A DNA stretch of 64,000 nucleotides from Paenibacillus sp. FSL R7-0345 (GCF_038595055.1 NZ_CP152002.1:6878501-6942500); one strand, 5' to 3'. Shown: positions 51,815-61,707, counted from the stretch's first letter. Made by a program: numbers and translations. The notes: a model not told the origin generated them from the sequence alone.

Positions 51815-53152
51815 ATGGTTAACCAGACGATTACCGAAGGGGTCATCCGTACACGCACGAAGCTGCGCAGAGACCTGCTGATTTCTATTTTAGATGAATT
51901 TGACGGCGGTATCATGTCTTTAAGTCATATCGACCGGGCAGAGAAATACGGTAAAATGGCGCAAAGCGCCTTTTCCTTCTACCGCGGCAGCGCCTATCTG
52001 TTTTATTTTGATACGACCAGGCAGTACTTTCCGTATCACAGCGCACCGGAGCGTCCGACCTGGATTCAGGGGGACCTGCATTTTGAGAATTTTGGCGCTT
52101 TCCGCAGTGAGGACGGGGCCATTGTCTATGATGTGAATGATTTTGACGAGGGGTATGTCGGCTCTTATCTCTATGATCTGCTGCGCATGGCGGTCAGTAT
52201 TTCCCTTGTCTGCAGACAGCTTGGTTACGGCGGAACGGAGCAGCAGAGCTTTATTACCCAATATGCAAAAGCCTATGCGCGGCAAATCCGCCGCTTCTGC
52301 CAGGGTAAGGATGATCCCGCTGATTATATGGTGGACGAGGCTAACGCCAAAGGCCCGGTCAAAAAGCTGCTGCGCAAGCTGGAGAAACGCCGCCAGAGTC
52401 ATTTTCTGGAGAAGGTTACGGCCCATATGCAGAGCAGCAGAGTGTTTCTGGAGAACGCCGAGCTGCTGATTCCTGATGCGGACGAGCAGGCACAGCTGGA
52501 GCAGTCGTGGGGCTTCTATAAGCAGACGGTTGCTTCCCGCAAGCTGCAGGACGAGCATTTTCAGATTAAGGATATTGCGGTCAAGCGCGGATCAGGCACA
52601 GCTTCAATCGGACTCGACCGTTATTATATTCTGATTGAGGGCGGTCTGGAGCAGGAAGGGACAGATGATCCTGTGCTTGAGGTAAAAGAGGTGCGCGCTC
52701 CCGTCCCGGCCTACTTCATGCCGTATTCCGAATCCTTCTGGCAGGCCTTTGCCCATCAGGGCAAACGGGTAACCGCTACCCAGCAGGCGATGCACCATAA
52801 GGCCGATCCTTACCTCGGGTTCCTGACTATGGGCGGACGCGAATTCTACGTCAGAGAACGCTCCCCCTACAAAAAAAGACTGAAGCCCGAAGACATCTCC
52901 GACGCCGGTGAACTGACCAAAGTGCTGGAGCTGATGGGCAGCCTGACCGCCAAAATGCACGCCCGGGCCGATGCCGATGTGGACAAAGGAATTCTCGATT
53001 ACCATAGCGAGCAGGAAATTGCCAGAGCCATGGGCGCGGATGCGGACGCTTTTGCCCGTTATATTGCCGAGTGGGCTTTTGGCTATGCTAATCAGGTGGA
53101 GAAGGACTACGCCATGTTCAAGGATTGGGTAACCGCAGAATTCGGCCTATAA
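51815..53152 (+). CDS. DUF2252 family protein
   Basis: A 445-residue protein. FYRGSAYLFYFD, WIQGDLHFENFGAF and DVNDFDEGYVGSYLYDLLRM are DUF2252 landmarks, where GDLHxEN and DxNDFD resemble the catalytic loop and metal Asp of kinase-fold phosphotransferases. The start follows AAAGGAG at 8 bases (a longer frame to 51767 lacks a ribosome site). The family is probably kinase-like; the substrate is unknown. Converges with cydC. Confidence 0.9.
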   Translation: MVNQTITEGVIRTRTKLRRDLLISILDEFDGGIMSLSHIDRAEKYGKMAQSAFSFYRGSAYLFYFDTTRQYFPYHSAPERPTWIQGDLHFENFGAFRSEDGAIVYDVNDFDEGYVGSYLYDLLRMAVSISLVCRQLGYGGTEQQSFITQYAKAYARQIRRFCQGKDDPADYMVDEANAKGPVKKLLRKLEKRRQSHFLEKVTAHMQSSRVFLENAELLIPDADEQAQLEQSWGFYKQTVASRKLQDEHFQIKDIAVKRGSGTASIGLDRYYILIEGGLEQEGTDDPVLEVKEVRAPVPAYFMPYSESFWQAFAHQGKRVTATQQAMHHKADPYLGFLTMGGREFYVRERSPYKKRLKPEDISDAGELTKVLELMGSLTAKMHARADADVDKGILDYHSEQEIARAMGADADAFARYIAEWAFGYANQVEKDYAMFKDWVTAEFGL

Positions 53153-53160
53153 ATTTGTGC

Positions 53161-53210
53161 AAAAAAGGAAGCTCTCACCGCCCGGCGCCGGGCAGGAGAA
53201 GCATCCTTTT
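53161..53210 (-). terminator. Terminator of the cydABDC operon
   Basis: On the minus strand GCCCGGC / GCCGGGC in a larger stem (GGATGCTTCTC...GAGAGCTTCC), then six T residues. Confidence 0.75.
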
Positions 53211-53219
53211 CTATATAAC

Positions 53220-55013
53220 CTATTTCTCTTCCTGAGTATCCGCATCTATAAACTGAACCGGCCGGTCCAGCTCATACAGCTTGCGGTAGCGCGGTGCGCG
53301 GTCCATCAACTCATCATGGGTACCGCGCATCTCTACCTGCCCGTTCTCCATAAAAATCACCTCATCCATCTGCTCTGCACCGACCAGATGATGAGTCACC
53401 CAGATCAGCGTCTTGCCGGCCATCGCCTCGAACATGGTGGCCAGCAGCTCGCGTTCTGTCCGCGGATCAAGACCCACCGTCGGCTCATCGAGCACAACCA
53501 CCGGCGTATTCTGCAGCAGAATCCGGGCCAGGGCTATCCGCTGGCGTTCACCGCCGGAGAAGCGCTGCCCGGCCTCGCGGACCGGAGTGTTATAGCCTTC
53601 CGGCAGCGAAGAGATCAGATTATCCAGCTTCGCCAATGCTGCCGCTTTGCGGATGTCCTCCTCTGAAGCCTCAGGATTACCGAGCCGGATATTGTTCGCC
53701 ACCGTAGTGTCGAACAGGTGCGGGCTCTGATTCAGCACGGCAATGAGCTGCGGAATCTGCTCACCATAGGCGGAAGCATCCACGCCATTAATGGTTACCG
53801 AGCCGGCTGCGGGAGCAAGTACGCCCTGCACCATCTTGAGCAGCGTCGATTTACCGGCTCCGCTGCGGCCGATCACAGCAACCTTACGGCCCTGCGGCAG
53901 ATCAAGACTCAGATTCTGAACAGACCAGCTGTCATCTGATGAATACCGGTAGCCAGCAGACTTCAATTCAATATGCGCCCGGCCGTCAGCCTGGATACTA
54001 CGTACCTGTGCTGCAGCCTCTGCATTTACAGTATCAGCAGCTGCCCGGGGCACAGTTCCTTGCGCTTCTTCTACCCCGTTCAGCCGCTCCAGTGAATTCC
54101 GGTATTGCGGAATCTTCTCGATGGCCTCTGATACCGGCAAAAAGGCATCCGCCACCGGGAAGACCACCAGCACGAACGCGGCAATCAGCGTTCCGGCAAT
54201 GGCTCCGTCTGCGAATTCTCCGGCTGACCAGTACAGCATCGACAGCACGGCAACACCGACTACAGCTTGCCCGATGAACATCCGCAGGCGTGCCCAGCTG
54301 CGCAGCGCCCCGTCCGTACGGGCAACTTCCCGTTCGTCTGCTTCATAAGTGGCTACGAACTGCGCCTGTCTTCCGCTGATCATCCAGTCGCCCATACCGA
54401 GCACAGCATCGGTCAGCTTCTGGTAGAGCCGGTTGCGCTCCTGCTTGACCTGCCGCTGCCGTCTTTGGGTGAACAGCAGCGAGATCAGCGGCAGGACAAC
54501 CACCAGCACCAGCATGTACAGCCCCATCAATAGAGCAAACGCCAGATCAAAGGTACCCAGTGAAATGATGGCCACTGCATAGAGCAGCAGCGCAATAATA
54601 CTTGGGAACACCGTGCGGAGATACACGTTCTGCAGGTATTCAATATCATCAGCCAGCATGCCGAGAATATCACCAGTGCGGAAGCGCGAAGACAGAAACA
54701 AAGCCTGTGGCTCCAGTATGTTATACAGACGAATACGCATCTTGGACAGAATCCGCAGAATCGTATCATGTCCAACCAGCCGCTCCACATAGTGAATAAC
54801 AGCGCGGCTTGTCCCGAAGGTGCGTACGCCGACAATCGGCACATAGACCATCAGGATATTTTCGGGCGGGATCGATGACTTGGAAATCAGAAAGCCCGAA
54901 GTGTACATCAGGGACGAAGCCGAGAAGATCGTCAGCGCACCCAGGACAATAATCAGTACAAAACGCCAGAAATAGCTGGAGGCATAAGGAGCAAACCATC
55001 CTTCACGTTTCAA
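53220..55013 (-). CDS. cydC: Thiol reductant ABC exporter subunit CydC
   Basis: A 597-residue half-transporter: six membrane helices, then an ATPase domain with GRSGAGKST, FSGGERQRIALARIL and VVVLDEPTVGLDPRTERELL. The N-terminal LGALTIFSASSLMYTSGFLISK and VRTFGTSRAVIHYVERLVGHD are typical of CydC. It exports cysteine or glutathione with CydD, needed to assemble cytochrome bd. It overlaps the end of cydD by ATGA and is the last gene of the operon. Confidence 0.95.
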   Translation of the reverse strand: MKREGWFAPYASSYFWRFVLIIVLGALTIFSASSLMYTSGFLISKSSIPPENILMVYVPIVGVRTFGTSRAVIHYVERLVGHDTILRILSKMRIRLYNILEPQALFLSSRFRTGDILGMLADDIEYLQNVYLRTVFPSIIALLLYAVAIISLGTFDLAFALLMGLYMLVLVVVLPLISLLFTQRRQRQVKQERNRLYQKLTDAVLGMGDWMISGRQAQFVATYEADEREVARTDGALRSWARLRMFIGQAVVGVAVLSMLYWSAGEFADGAIAGTLIAAFVLVVFPVADAFLPVSEAIEKIPQYRNSLERLNGVEEAQGTVPRAAADTVNAEAAAQVRSIQADGRAHIELKSAGYRYSSDDSWSVQNLSLDLPQGRKVAVIGRSGAGKSTLLKMVQGVLAPAAGSVTINGVDASAYGEQIPQLIAVLNQSPHLFDTTVANNIRLGNPEASEEDIRKAAALAKLDNLISSLPEGYNTPVREAGQRFSGGERQRIALARILLQNTPVVVLDEPTVGLDPRTERELLATMFEAMAGKTLIWVTHHLVGAEQMDEVIFMENGQVEMRGTHDELMDRAPRYRKLYELDRPVQFIDADTQEEK

Positions 55014-56767
55014 TGGATTCCCTCCAGTTGACTTTGAATAAGCCCGTAATAAGCGCCCCGGCGCCGGATCAGCTCACGGTGTGTACCCGCTTCCGCTACC
55101 CGGCCTTGCTGCATCACCACAATCAGATCCATATCCATCATCCAATGCAGCCGATGGGTCGCCAGGAATACCAGTTTTCCTTCGAACAACGGGAGCATCG
55201 TTTCCTTAAGCTCATATTCCGTCTCAATATCAAGATGAGCTGTCGGCTCATCAAGCAGCATGACCGGGCGGCTGCTGAGCAGCGCACGGGCCAGAGCGAT
55301 ACGCTGCTCCTGCCCGCCGCTGACCACCCGTCCGCCCCCGCCGATCATTTCGTTTAACCCGTCCGGAAATGATGAGACAAGCTGCGATAAACCTGCGGCC
55401 TTCATTACCGCCTCTACCTCCGCAAGCGTCGCCTCCGGATAGTAAAAGCGCACATTATCCGCCAGCGTGCCGCTGAAGATGTACGGACGCTGCGGGATAT
55501 AGGCCGTCTGTCTGCGCCATTCTTCATCCGTCAGCGCACTGACACGGTTTCCGTTAATGCTCAGGCTGCCTGATGTAGGGTGAAGGAATCCGCCCAGAAT
55601 GTCGACAAGCGTCGACTTTCCGGCTCCGCTTTCCCCGATAATTCCAATCTTCGCAGCTCCGGTAAAGGCCAGGTTCACATCTGTAAGAGATGAGATCCCG
55701 TCGGCTTCATACTGAACGCCAATTCCTTCAAGCGTAAGAGTACTATCCGACTTCCAGCCGAATGCTCCTGCCTGTAATGGCTGCGCAGATGTCAGTCCGT
55801 CCACGGAAAGCGGCTCAGCCTTCACTGTATCACGGTCAATAATATCCTTCATCGCTTCACCGGCTTCTTTGCCGTCCAGTGTCGCATGGAAATCGGCACC
55901 GACCAGCCGGACCGGCAGGAAGTATTCCGGTGCCAGAATCAGAATCGTCAGACCGGTAACCAGGGTCATCTCTTCATTGATCAGCCGCAGCCCGAGGCTT
56001 ACGGCGACAGATGCTACAGATAACATAGTGAAAAAATCGAGTGCAAACGAAGAGAGGAATGCTACACGAAGCGTCCGCATCGTTGCCGAGCGGTACCGGT
56101 CGCTGACTGTGGCAATACTCCCGCTATGGCTGCGGCTGCGCCCGAGAAATTTCAGTGTCTCCAGCCCGCGCAGCGAATCGACGAAATGATTGGACAGCGT
56201 CCGGTAGGACTTCAGCTGGCGGTCCATCTGCTTGCGTGCTGTCATCCCGATCAGAATCATAAAAACAATAATGATCGGCATCGTTAAGGTCAGAATGACC
56301 CCGCTTGAAGTATCAAGCCAGTAAATATAGGCCAGCAGCAGCCAAGGTGTAACGCCCATCCCAACCATCCGCGGAATAATCAGCTCCAGATACGTACGGA
56401 ACTTGGTCACTCCCTCAAGCACAATTGTAACCAGTGTTCCTGTTCCCCGGTCGCCTGCCAGCCTTGGTCCCAGCTGGAACAGCTTATCCATCATTTGTCT
56501 CCGCATGCTGCTGCCGGTAGCCTCCGCGAAGCCGTAGGAGACACGGCTCATCAGCATCGCACAGGCATGACGCACAAGAAACGCAAGAAGGAACAAGAGC
56601 ATTCTTGCCCCTTGTTCCTTCAGCGGTTCTCCCGCAAATAGCGCCGAGACAGCTTCTGCCAGCGACTTGGCCAGCAGAAGAATGGACAGGCTTTGCACCA
56701 GGGTAAGGAAGCCAACGATCAGAAAGACCGGCTTAACTCCTTTATACCCAAGCAAATTTTTATCCAT
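55010..56767 (-). CDS. cydD: Thiol reductant ABC exporter subunit CydD
   Basis: A 585-residue half-transporter. Membrane domain with RRQMMDKLFQLGP and TRALE-like helix turns, then an ATPase with GESGAGKSTLVD, VSGGQEQRIALARALL and VMLLDEPTAHLDIETE. It pairs with CydC. The ATG overlaps the cydB stop by one base, so the four genes cydA-cydB-cydD-cydC are one transcript. Confidence 0.94.
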   Translation of the reverse strand: MDKNLLGYKGVKPVFLIVGFLTLVQSLSILLLAKSLAEAVSALFAGEPLKEQGARMLLFLLAFLVRHACAMLMSRVSYGFAEATGSSMRRQMMDKLFQLGPRLAGDRGTGTLVTIVLEGVTKFRTYLELIIPRMVGMGVTPWLLLAYIYWLDTSSGVILTLTMPIIIVFMILIGMTARKQMDRQLKSYRTLSNHFVDSLRGLETLKFLGRSRSHSGSIATVSDRYRSATMRTLRVAFLSSFALDFFTMLSVASVAVSLGLRLINEEMTLVTGLTILILAPEYFLPVRLVGADFHATLDGKEAGEAMKDIIDRDTVKAEPLSVDGLTSAQPLQAGAFGWKSDSTLTLEGIGVQYEADGISSLTDVNLAFTGAAKIGIIGESGAGKSTLVDILGGFLHPTSGSLSINGNRVSALTDEEWRRQTAYIPQRPYIFSGTLADNVRFYYPEATLAEVEAVMKAAGLSQLVSSFPDGLNEMIGGGGRVVSGGQEQRIALARALLSSRPVMLLDEPTAHLDIETEYELKETMLPLFEGKLVFLATHRLHWMMDMDLIVVMQQGRVAEAGTHRELIRRRGAYYGLIQSQLEGIH

Positions 56768-57783
56768 TAGTATTCAAGATGCTCCTTCTCGTGAACCCGT
56801 TTGTGGAAGATAAAATAGCTCCAGATCTGATAGCCGAGTACGAACGGCAGCAGAGTCAGTGCTACAATGGTCATTACTTTAAGGGAGTAATGGCCGGATG
56901 CGGCATTGGTAATAGTCAGGCTGAATGCCGAATCAATCGAGCTGATCATCACCCGCGGGAACAGTCCCACGAAGACAGACAGTACAGACAGAGCCATTAC
57001 GGCACCCGTCATTCCGAACGCCCAGCTGTCTTTCTTCTTGCTCATGAAGTAACCGGAAAGTACAAATGCAATAACTCCTATAACTACGAGAATTGTAAGT
57101 ACCGTTCCGCGTTGTTCAAAGATATCAGTCATGAAATAAGTCATAACAACAAAGGCTGCGAGCAGCACTGCCAGCGGAATCAGCAGCAGCTGGCCAAGCT
57201 TGCGGGCTCGCACCTGAAGATCACCAACTGTACGCAGGGTAGTGAACATCAGTCCATGTACCAGGCACAGCATAACAACGGTAATACCCGCTACTACTGT
57301 ATAAGGATTAACGATATCGAAGAATCCGGCATACATCTGCATGTCGCCGTCAATCGGCAGCCCTTTAATGAAGCTTGCGAAGACAACGGCAAGCAGGAAC
57401 GGCGGCAGGAAGCTGCCGAAGAAAATGCAGACATCCCAGGTTTTTTTCCAGGTCTGTGAATCCCGTTTGCCTCTGAATTCAAAGGCTACACCACGTGCAA
57501 TCAGCGCCAGCAGCGCGAATACGAACGGAATATAGAATCCGCTGAACAGCGTAGCATACCAGTTCGGGAAGGCGGCGAACATCGCCCCGGCTCCTGTCAG
57601 CAGCCATACCTCATTCGCATCCCAGAAAGGTCCGATCGAGTTAATCAGCAGACGGCGTTCTGTATCATTCTTGGCCAGAATCTGCGTTTCCATGCCTACG
57701 CCGAAGTCGAAGCCCTCCAGGAAGAAGAAACCGATAAACAGGACCGCAATCAGCACAAACCACAATTCATTAAGAGAAAGCAT
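56767..57783 (-). CDS. cydB: Cytochrome bd quinol oxidase subunit II
   Basis: A 338-residue protein with eight or nine helices. LEGFDFGVGMETQILAKND and GPFWDANEVWLLTGAGAMFAAFP are the CydB hallmarks. Start 57783 (MLSLNELWF) follows AGGAGGG and lies 14 bases inside the end of cydA; the longer frame to 57903 would overlap cydA by 134 bases. Forms the oxidase with CydA. Confidence 0.96.
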   Translation of the reverse strand: MLSLNELWFVLIAVLFIGFFFLEGFDFGVGMETQILAKNDTERRLLINSIGPFWDANEVWLLTGAGAMFAAFPNWYATLFSGFYIPFVFALLALIARGVAFEFRGKRDSQTWKKTWDVCIFFGSFLPPFLLAVVFASFIKGLPIDGDMQMYAGFFDIVNPYTVVAGITVVMLCLVHGLMFTTLRTVGDLQVRARKLGQLLLIPLAVLLAAFVVMTYFMTDIFEQRGTVLTILVVIGVIAFVLSGYFMSKKKDSWAFGMTGAVMALSVLSVFVGLFPRVMISSIDSAFSLTITNAASGHYSLKVMTIVALTLLPFVLGYQIWSYFIFHKRVHEKEHLEY

Positions 57784-59176
57784 GTGTAGTTCCCTCCTTG
57801 CTATACGGGTCATGGGCATCTCCATGATCGTGATCCATGTGATAAGGGCCCTTTTTAATAACTTTAATGAACAATCCAACCATAACAATACCCAGAATGG
57901 CATAAATGGCGTTAAAAGTAATTACCGAGAACAGGACAGATCCTGCAGAAACGTTAGGCGATACACTGTCTTCCGTCGTCATCAGGCCGAACACGGTCCA
58001 AGGCTGACGTCCAATCTCGGTCATAATCCAGCCGGCGGTATTCGCAATCGGCGGGAGCAGAAGTCCCCAGAACATAAAGCGCAGGAACCAGGTATTCGGA
58101 CGCTCCATCTTTTTACGCCACATCAGATACATCGCATACAGGCCAAACACTACCATAAGCGAACCGGCGGCCACCATGATCCGGAAGCTCCAGAACGTAG
58201 TCCGCACAGGCGGAATATAATTACCCGGGCCATATTCCTGTTCATATTCCGCCTGCAGCGTATTCATCCCTTTAACATCACCGGAGAATTTACTGTAGGA
58301 CAGGAAGCTGAGCAGATATGGAATCTTGATCTCACCAGAGTTAACTTTATTCTCAGGATCAATGAAAGCAGTCACTGTCCAGGCAGCAGGGTCCCCGCTG
58401 TCTTCCCAGAGACCTTCCGATGCAGCCATCTTCATCGGCTGTGTCTCTACCAGATACTGTGCCTGGGCATGCCCGGCAACGGCTACGCCGACAGAGGATA
58501 CGATACCGACAATTGCTGCAATTTCAAACGATCTTCTGAAAAAGGCAACGTCCTGCTTCTTTAGCATTTTGTAGGCACTAATCCCGGTTACCAGGAAGGC
58601 GCCAGTTGCATAGGCAGCCAGCAGGGTATGCGGCAATTCAACAAGCAGTTGTCCGTTCGTAATGAGCGCCAGGAAGTCATTCATTTCAGCCCGGCCGTTA
58701 TTTATTTCAAACCCGACAGGGTGCTGCATAAACGAGTTGGCAGTAAGAATCCAGAACGCTGACAGCGTTGTTCCCAGTGCAACCATCCAGATCGACAGCA
58801 GGTGTATCTTCTTGGAAACCTTGTCCCAGCCGAAGATCCAGATTCCGATGAAGGTAGACTCCAGGAAGAAGGCCAACAGCGCCTCAATTGCAAGTGGAGC
58901 TCCGAACACGTCACCGACAAAGCGGGAATAATCTGACCAGTTCATCCCGAACTGGAACTCCTGCAGAATCCCTGTTACTACACCTACTGCAAAGTTAATC
59001 AGGAACAGGTGTCCCCAAAACTTTGCCATTCTTTTGTACTCTTCATTGCCATTTCTGACGTACATCGTCTCCATAATAGCAATCAGCAGTGCCAGACCAA
59101 TCGACACCGGTACAAAGAAATAATGAAAGATCGTCGTCGACGCAAATTGTATACGCGACAGCATTACTGTATCCAT
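57770..59176 (-). CDS. cydA: Cytochrome bd quinol oxidase subunit I
   Basis: A 468-residue subunit with the heme-bearing helices. RIQFASTTIFHYFFVPVSIG carries the heme b595-ligand-type His, EMNDF and PHTLLAAYATGAFL follow, and GRQPWTVFG is the conserved C-terminal motif. Start 59176 (MDTVMLSRIQ) follows GGGGAG. It oxidises quinol and reduces O2 with high affinity. Two Fnr/Rex-type palindromes lie upstream. Confidence 0.97.
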   Translation of the reverse strand: MDTVMLSRIQFASTTIFHYFFVPVSIGLALLIAIMETMYVRNGNEEYKRMAKFWGHLFLINFAVGVVTGILQEFQFGMNWSDYSRFVGDVFGAPLAIEALLAFFLESTFIGIWIFGWDKVSKKIHLLSIWMVALGTTLSAFWILTANSFMQHPVGFEINNGRAEMNDFLALITNGQLLVELPHTLLAAYATGAFLVTGISAYKMLKKQDVAFFRRSFEIAAIVGIVSSVGVAVAGHAQAQYLVETQPMKMAASEGLWEDSGDPAAWTVTAFIDPENKVNSGEIKIPYLLSFLSYSKFSGDVKGMNTLQAEYEQEYGPGNYIPPVRTTFWSFRIMVAAGSLMVVFGLYAMYLMWRKKMERPNTWFLRFMFWGLLLPPIANTAGWIMTEIGRQPWTVFGLMTTEDSVSPNVSAGSVLFSVITFNAIYAILGIVMVGLFIKVIKKGPYHMDHDHGDAHDPYSKEGTTHAFS

Positions 59177-59238
59177 ATTTCTCCCCTTCCTTCTCCCCAT
59201 TCAATACGTCTATTCTGTCAAAAACATAAAGATTAAAG

Positions 59239-59259
59239 TGTGATATATATCACATTATA
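59239..59259 (-). promoter_or_regulatory. cydA promoter -10 and Fnr/Rex-type palindrome 1
   Basis: TGTGATATATATCACA (59239-59254) is an exact TGTGA-N6-TCACA box. It overlaps the likely start region and the TATAAT (59254-59259) on the minus strand, a position suited to repression. Confidence 0.75.
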
Positions 59260-59289
59260 CGCCTCGTTTTAGGCTAATTTTTAATGAAT

Positions 59290-59307
59290 TTGTGACAAAT
59301 ATCACAA
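59290..59307 (-). promoter_or_regulatory. Fnr/Rex-type palindrome 2 upstream of cydA
   Basis: TTGTGACAAATATCACAA fits both TGTGA-N6-TCACA (Fnr) and the Rex-type TTGTGA/TCACAA pattern. It lies about 50 bases upstream of the expected start, near the place for an activator. Confidence 0.75.
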
Positions 59308-59324
59308 TATTCCGTATAGAAAGC

Positions 59325-59351
59325 AAAAAAAATAAGACGGTTTGACCGTCT
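59325..59351 (-). terminator. Terminator of the ydjO-like gene
   Basis: AAGACGG / CCGTCTT with a TTTGA-type loop, followed by eight T residues on the minus strand. Confidence 0.85.
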
Positions 59352-59401
59352 TGGATTTGTTCATCATTTATATTGTAAGGTTGACTTATAATAGGTGATG
59401 G

Positions 59402-59632
59402 TCAGGTAATGGAAATACCCTTTTTAAGTGATTTCAGATCGCCGTTGGAATTCACCAGCTGCGGCAGCATCTTCATATTACGGGCCATTGGAGCATGGCA
59501 GAGGGGGCAAGACGGCGCATGTTCAAATGCGAAATTATCCCTCATCCATCCATTGCAGTCATCGTTGGTACAAGCCCAAATAGCGGTATTCTCTTCCGGT
59601 ACTTCCTCGACAGGCTTTTTCCGGTAGTTCAT
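59402..59632 (-). CDS. YdjO-like cold-inducible zinc-ribbon protein
   Basis: A 76-residue protein with WACTNDDCNGWMRDNF and SCPLCHAPMARNMKMLP, two CxxxxC/CxxC pairs of a zinc ribbon typical of YdjO. GGGAGG precedes the ATG. It lies next to a cold-shock gene, which supports a cold-shock link. Function otherwise unknown. Confidence 0.9.
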   Translation of the reverse strand: MNYRKKPVEEVPEENTAIWACTNDDCNGWMRDNFAFEHAPSCPLCHAPMARNMKMLPQLVNSNGDLKSLKKGISIT

Positions 59633-59803
59633 TGCCGTTCCTCCCTTCCTTATATGTCACATGCCTGGACAACAAGTAAAAAAGCATCTAGCGATGCCCT
59701 TGCAAGTTGCTGACTGACAAATCCTTTGTTACAGAACGTGTGCCCAGCGTTATTTTGCTTAGATCAAGCTGTGTTTACAAGGGTGAGTGACTTCTGATCT
59801 TTA

Positions 59804-59844
59804 TAAAAAAAGACCGTCCCGACTTACGTGTAAGCAGGGACGGC
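59804..59844 (-). terminator. Terminator of the cold-shock gene
   Basis: GCCGTCCC / GGGACGGT stem with seven T residues on the minus strand. Confidence 0.9.
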
Positions 59845-59854
59845 GCTTCTATTA

Positions 59855-60055
59855 TTACAGTTTTACAACGTTTTCGGCTTGTGGTCCACGGTTGCCTTGA
59901 ACAACGTTGAATTCAACGCGTTGGCCTTCGTCCAAAGTTTTGAATCCTTCGCCAGTGATAGCGGAGAAGTGTACGAATACGTCGCTTCCGCCTTCAACTT
60001 CGATGAATCCGAATCCTTTTTCTGCGTTGAACCATTTAACTGTACCTGTTTGCAT
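59855..60055 (-). CDS. Cold-shock protein (CspA family)
   Basis: A 66-residue OB-fold protein with both RNP motifs, KGFGFIEVE and DVFVHFSAI. It starts MQTGTVKWF after GGAGG. It is a nucleic-acid chaperone. The leader (60056-60180) carries a long stem at 60123-60163. Confidence 0.98.
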   Translation of the reverse strand: MQTGTVKWFNAEKGFGFIEVEGGSDVFVHFSAITGEGFKTLDEGQRVEFNVVQGNRGPQAENVVKL

Positions 60056-60122
60056 GTGTGTTACCTCCACAAATTTAAATTAATATGTTCTTTTTATCTT
60101 CAAACAAAGAAAAAATTCACAC

Positions 60123-60163
60123 ATTGAAAAGGGTTGTATTCCATTGTGACAGCCCTTTTCAAT
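60123..60163 (-). promoter_or_regulatory. Long stem in the cold-shock leader region
   Basis: ATTGAAAAGGG and CCCTTTTCAAT, with TGT/ACA inside, about 70 bases before the start codon. No T-run follows, so it is not a terminator; a cold-responsive mRNA structure is possible. The rest of the 60071-60456 gap shows nothing definite. Confidence 0.55.
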
Positions 60164-60456
60164 ACGAGAATTAGGTATCAAATGTATTAATATTCTCATG
60201 TTACCACACCTTCGGAACAAAGGCAAGCTGGTCTTTCCGGAATTCTCCGTTTTTTACCTTATAAGGGTTGTCTTCCAATGTAAGGGCTCCCAATGAGAGA
60301 TCAACCGGAATTTTCTATCGTTATTTCTTAATTACCCTGCTTATTCCGCTTTGAAACGTATGAAACGGAGCCGCCCCAAACTTTTTTTATTCAGGACGGC
60401 CTGGCCGCTTCACTCCTTCATGACTGCCTCTTCATTATATACAGCCTGTGCCGTTT

Positions 60457-61707
60457 TTATTCCACCGGCTTCTCAAGAAGTTTCACAGTCGTCTGCTTCA
60501 ACTCCCCGTTCCGGTAATACGTAATTTTCAGTTCATCCCCGATCTCCGTCTGTTCATAGAGATATTTGCGCAGTGACAGCGTTGAGGTAATCGGCTGGTC
60601 ATCAAACTTTGTAATCACATCATTGAACTGGAGACCTGCCTCCTCGGCTGGGCCTACTGCATCCAGTACAACAACCCCTTCTTTGACTGAAGTAGGCAGA
60701 TTAAGCTCCTTCACCTGATCCTCAGCCAGCGGGACATAGGGATTACTCAGATCCACTGAATATACACCCAGGTAGGAACGTGAAATTTTGCCCTTTGAAG
60801 CCAGCTCATCTGCTGTCTTCATCACATGGTTGGCCGGAATGGCAAACCCGAGTCCTTCTACTCCGGTGTCAGAGATCTTCATTGTATTGATCCCGATCAC
60901 TTTGCCGTTCAGATCAACAAGTGCCCCTCCGCTGTTGCCTTCATTGATTGCTGCGTCTGTCTGGATAACCTGCTGCTCCCAGTCATAAACCCCGTCCTGG
61001 TTCAGCGATACCGGAATCGTCCGCTCCGTATAGCTGACAATTCCGGAAGTCAGGGTATCCCCGAGACCCAGCGGGTTGCCGATGGCAATAACCGTCTCGC
61101 CCAAACGCAGCTTGGAGGAATCACCGATCTGGGCAACGGTTGTCACATCCTTGGCATCCATGGACAGTACGGCAATATCCGTAACCTTGTCTGCGCCTAC
61201 CAAAACCGCTTTGTGCGTCACGCCGTCAACCGTCACTACTTCAAGCTTGCCCGAACCTTCAATGACATGATTATTTGTAATGATAAAGGCTTTATCATCG
61301 TCCTTCTTATAAATAACTCCCGATCCCAGTGCCGATTCATCGAGAATATTAAGTTCCTCGTTATCTTCTTTATGATTAATAATACTCACAACCGCTGGAC
61401 GTACCAGTGCGGCAGCCTGAACAATCCGGTCAAACGGATCACCGCTGCTCGCCGTAACCTTCTGTCCGATCTGTGGTATATAGGCTTCCCTCTCCGCAGT
61501 GAACTGTCCTGTAACGAGACTGAACAGCAGCACGGCAACAACTGCACTGACTGCTGAGCTGATTACAGACACCTGCCATGTCGCCATCGTACGGCGGGAT
61601 CTGTGAACCGTCCATTTCCTGCTGGTGAGCACTTTGCTTCTCTCCAGCTCTTTTCTTTTGCGGCGCGGTACTTTGGTTGAATAGAAATCGTCATCGAACA
61701 ATCCCAC
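60457..61707 (-). CDS. htrA: HtrA-type membrane-anchored serine protease
   Basis: A 416-residue S1C protease. The N-terminus is cytoplasmic and basic, then one membrane helix (VSVISSAVSAVVAVLLFSLV), a trypsin-like domain with the triad His in ITNNHVIEGS, Asp in TDIAVLSMD and Ser in NEGNSGGALVD, and a PDZ domain (GPAEEAGLQFNDVITKFDD). GTG start after AGAGGA. It degrades misfolded exported proteins. In Bacillus it lies next to walJ, as here. Confidence 0.95.
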   Translation of the reverse strand: MGLFDDDFYSTKVPRRKRKELERSKVLTSRKWTVHRSRRTMATWQVSVISSAVSAVVAVLLFSLVTGQFTAEREAYIPQIGQKVTASSGDPFDRIVQAAALVRPAVVSIINHKEDNEELNILDESALGSGVIYKKDDDKAFIITNNHVIEGSGKLEVVTVDGVTHKAVLVGADKVTDIAVLSMDAKDVTTVAQIGDSSKLRLGETVIAIGNPLGLGDTLTSGIVSYTERTIPVSLNQDGVYDWEQQVIQTDAAINEGNSGGALVDLNGKVIGINTMKISDTGVEGLGFAIPANHVMKTADELASKGKISRSYLGVYSVDLSNPYVPLAEDQVKELNLPTSVKEGVVVLDAVGPAEEAGLQFNDVITKFDDQPITSTLSLRKYLYEQTEIGDELKITYYRNGELKQTTVKLLEKPVE

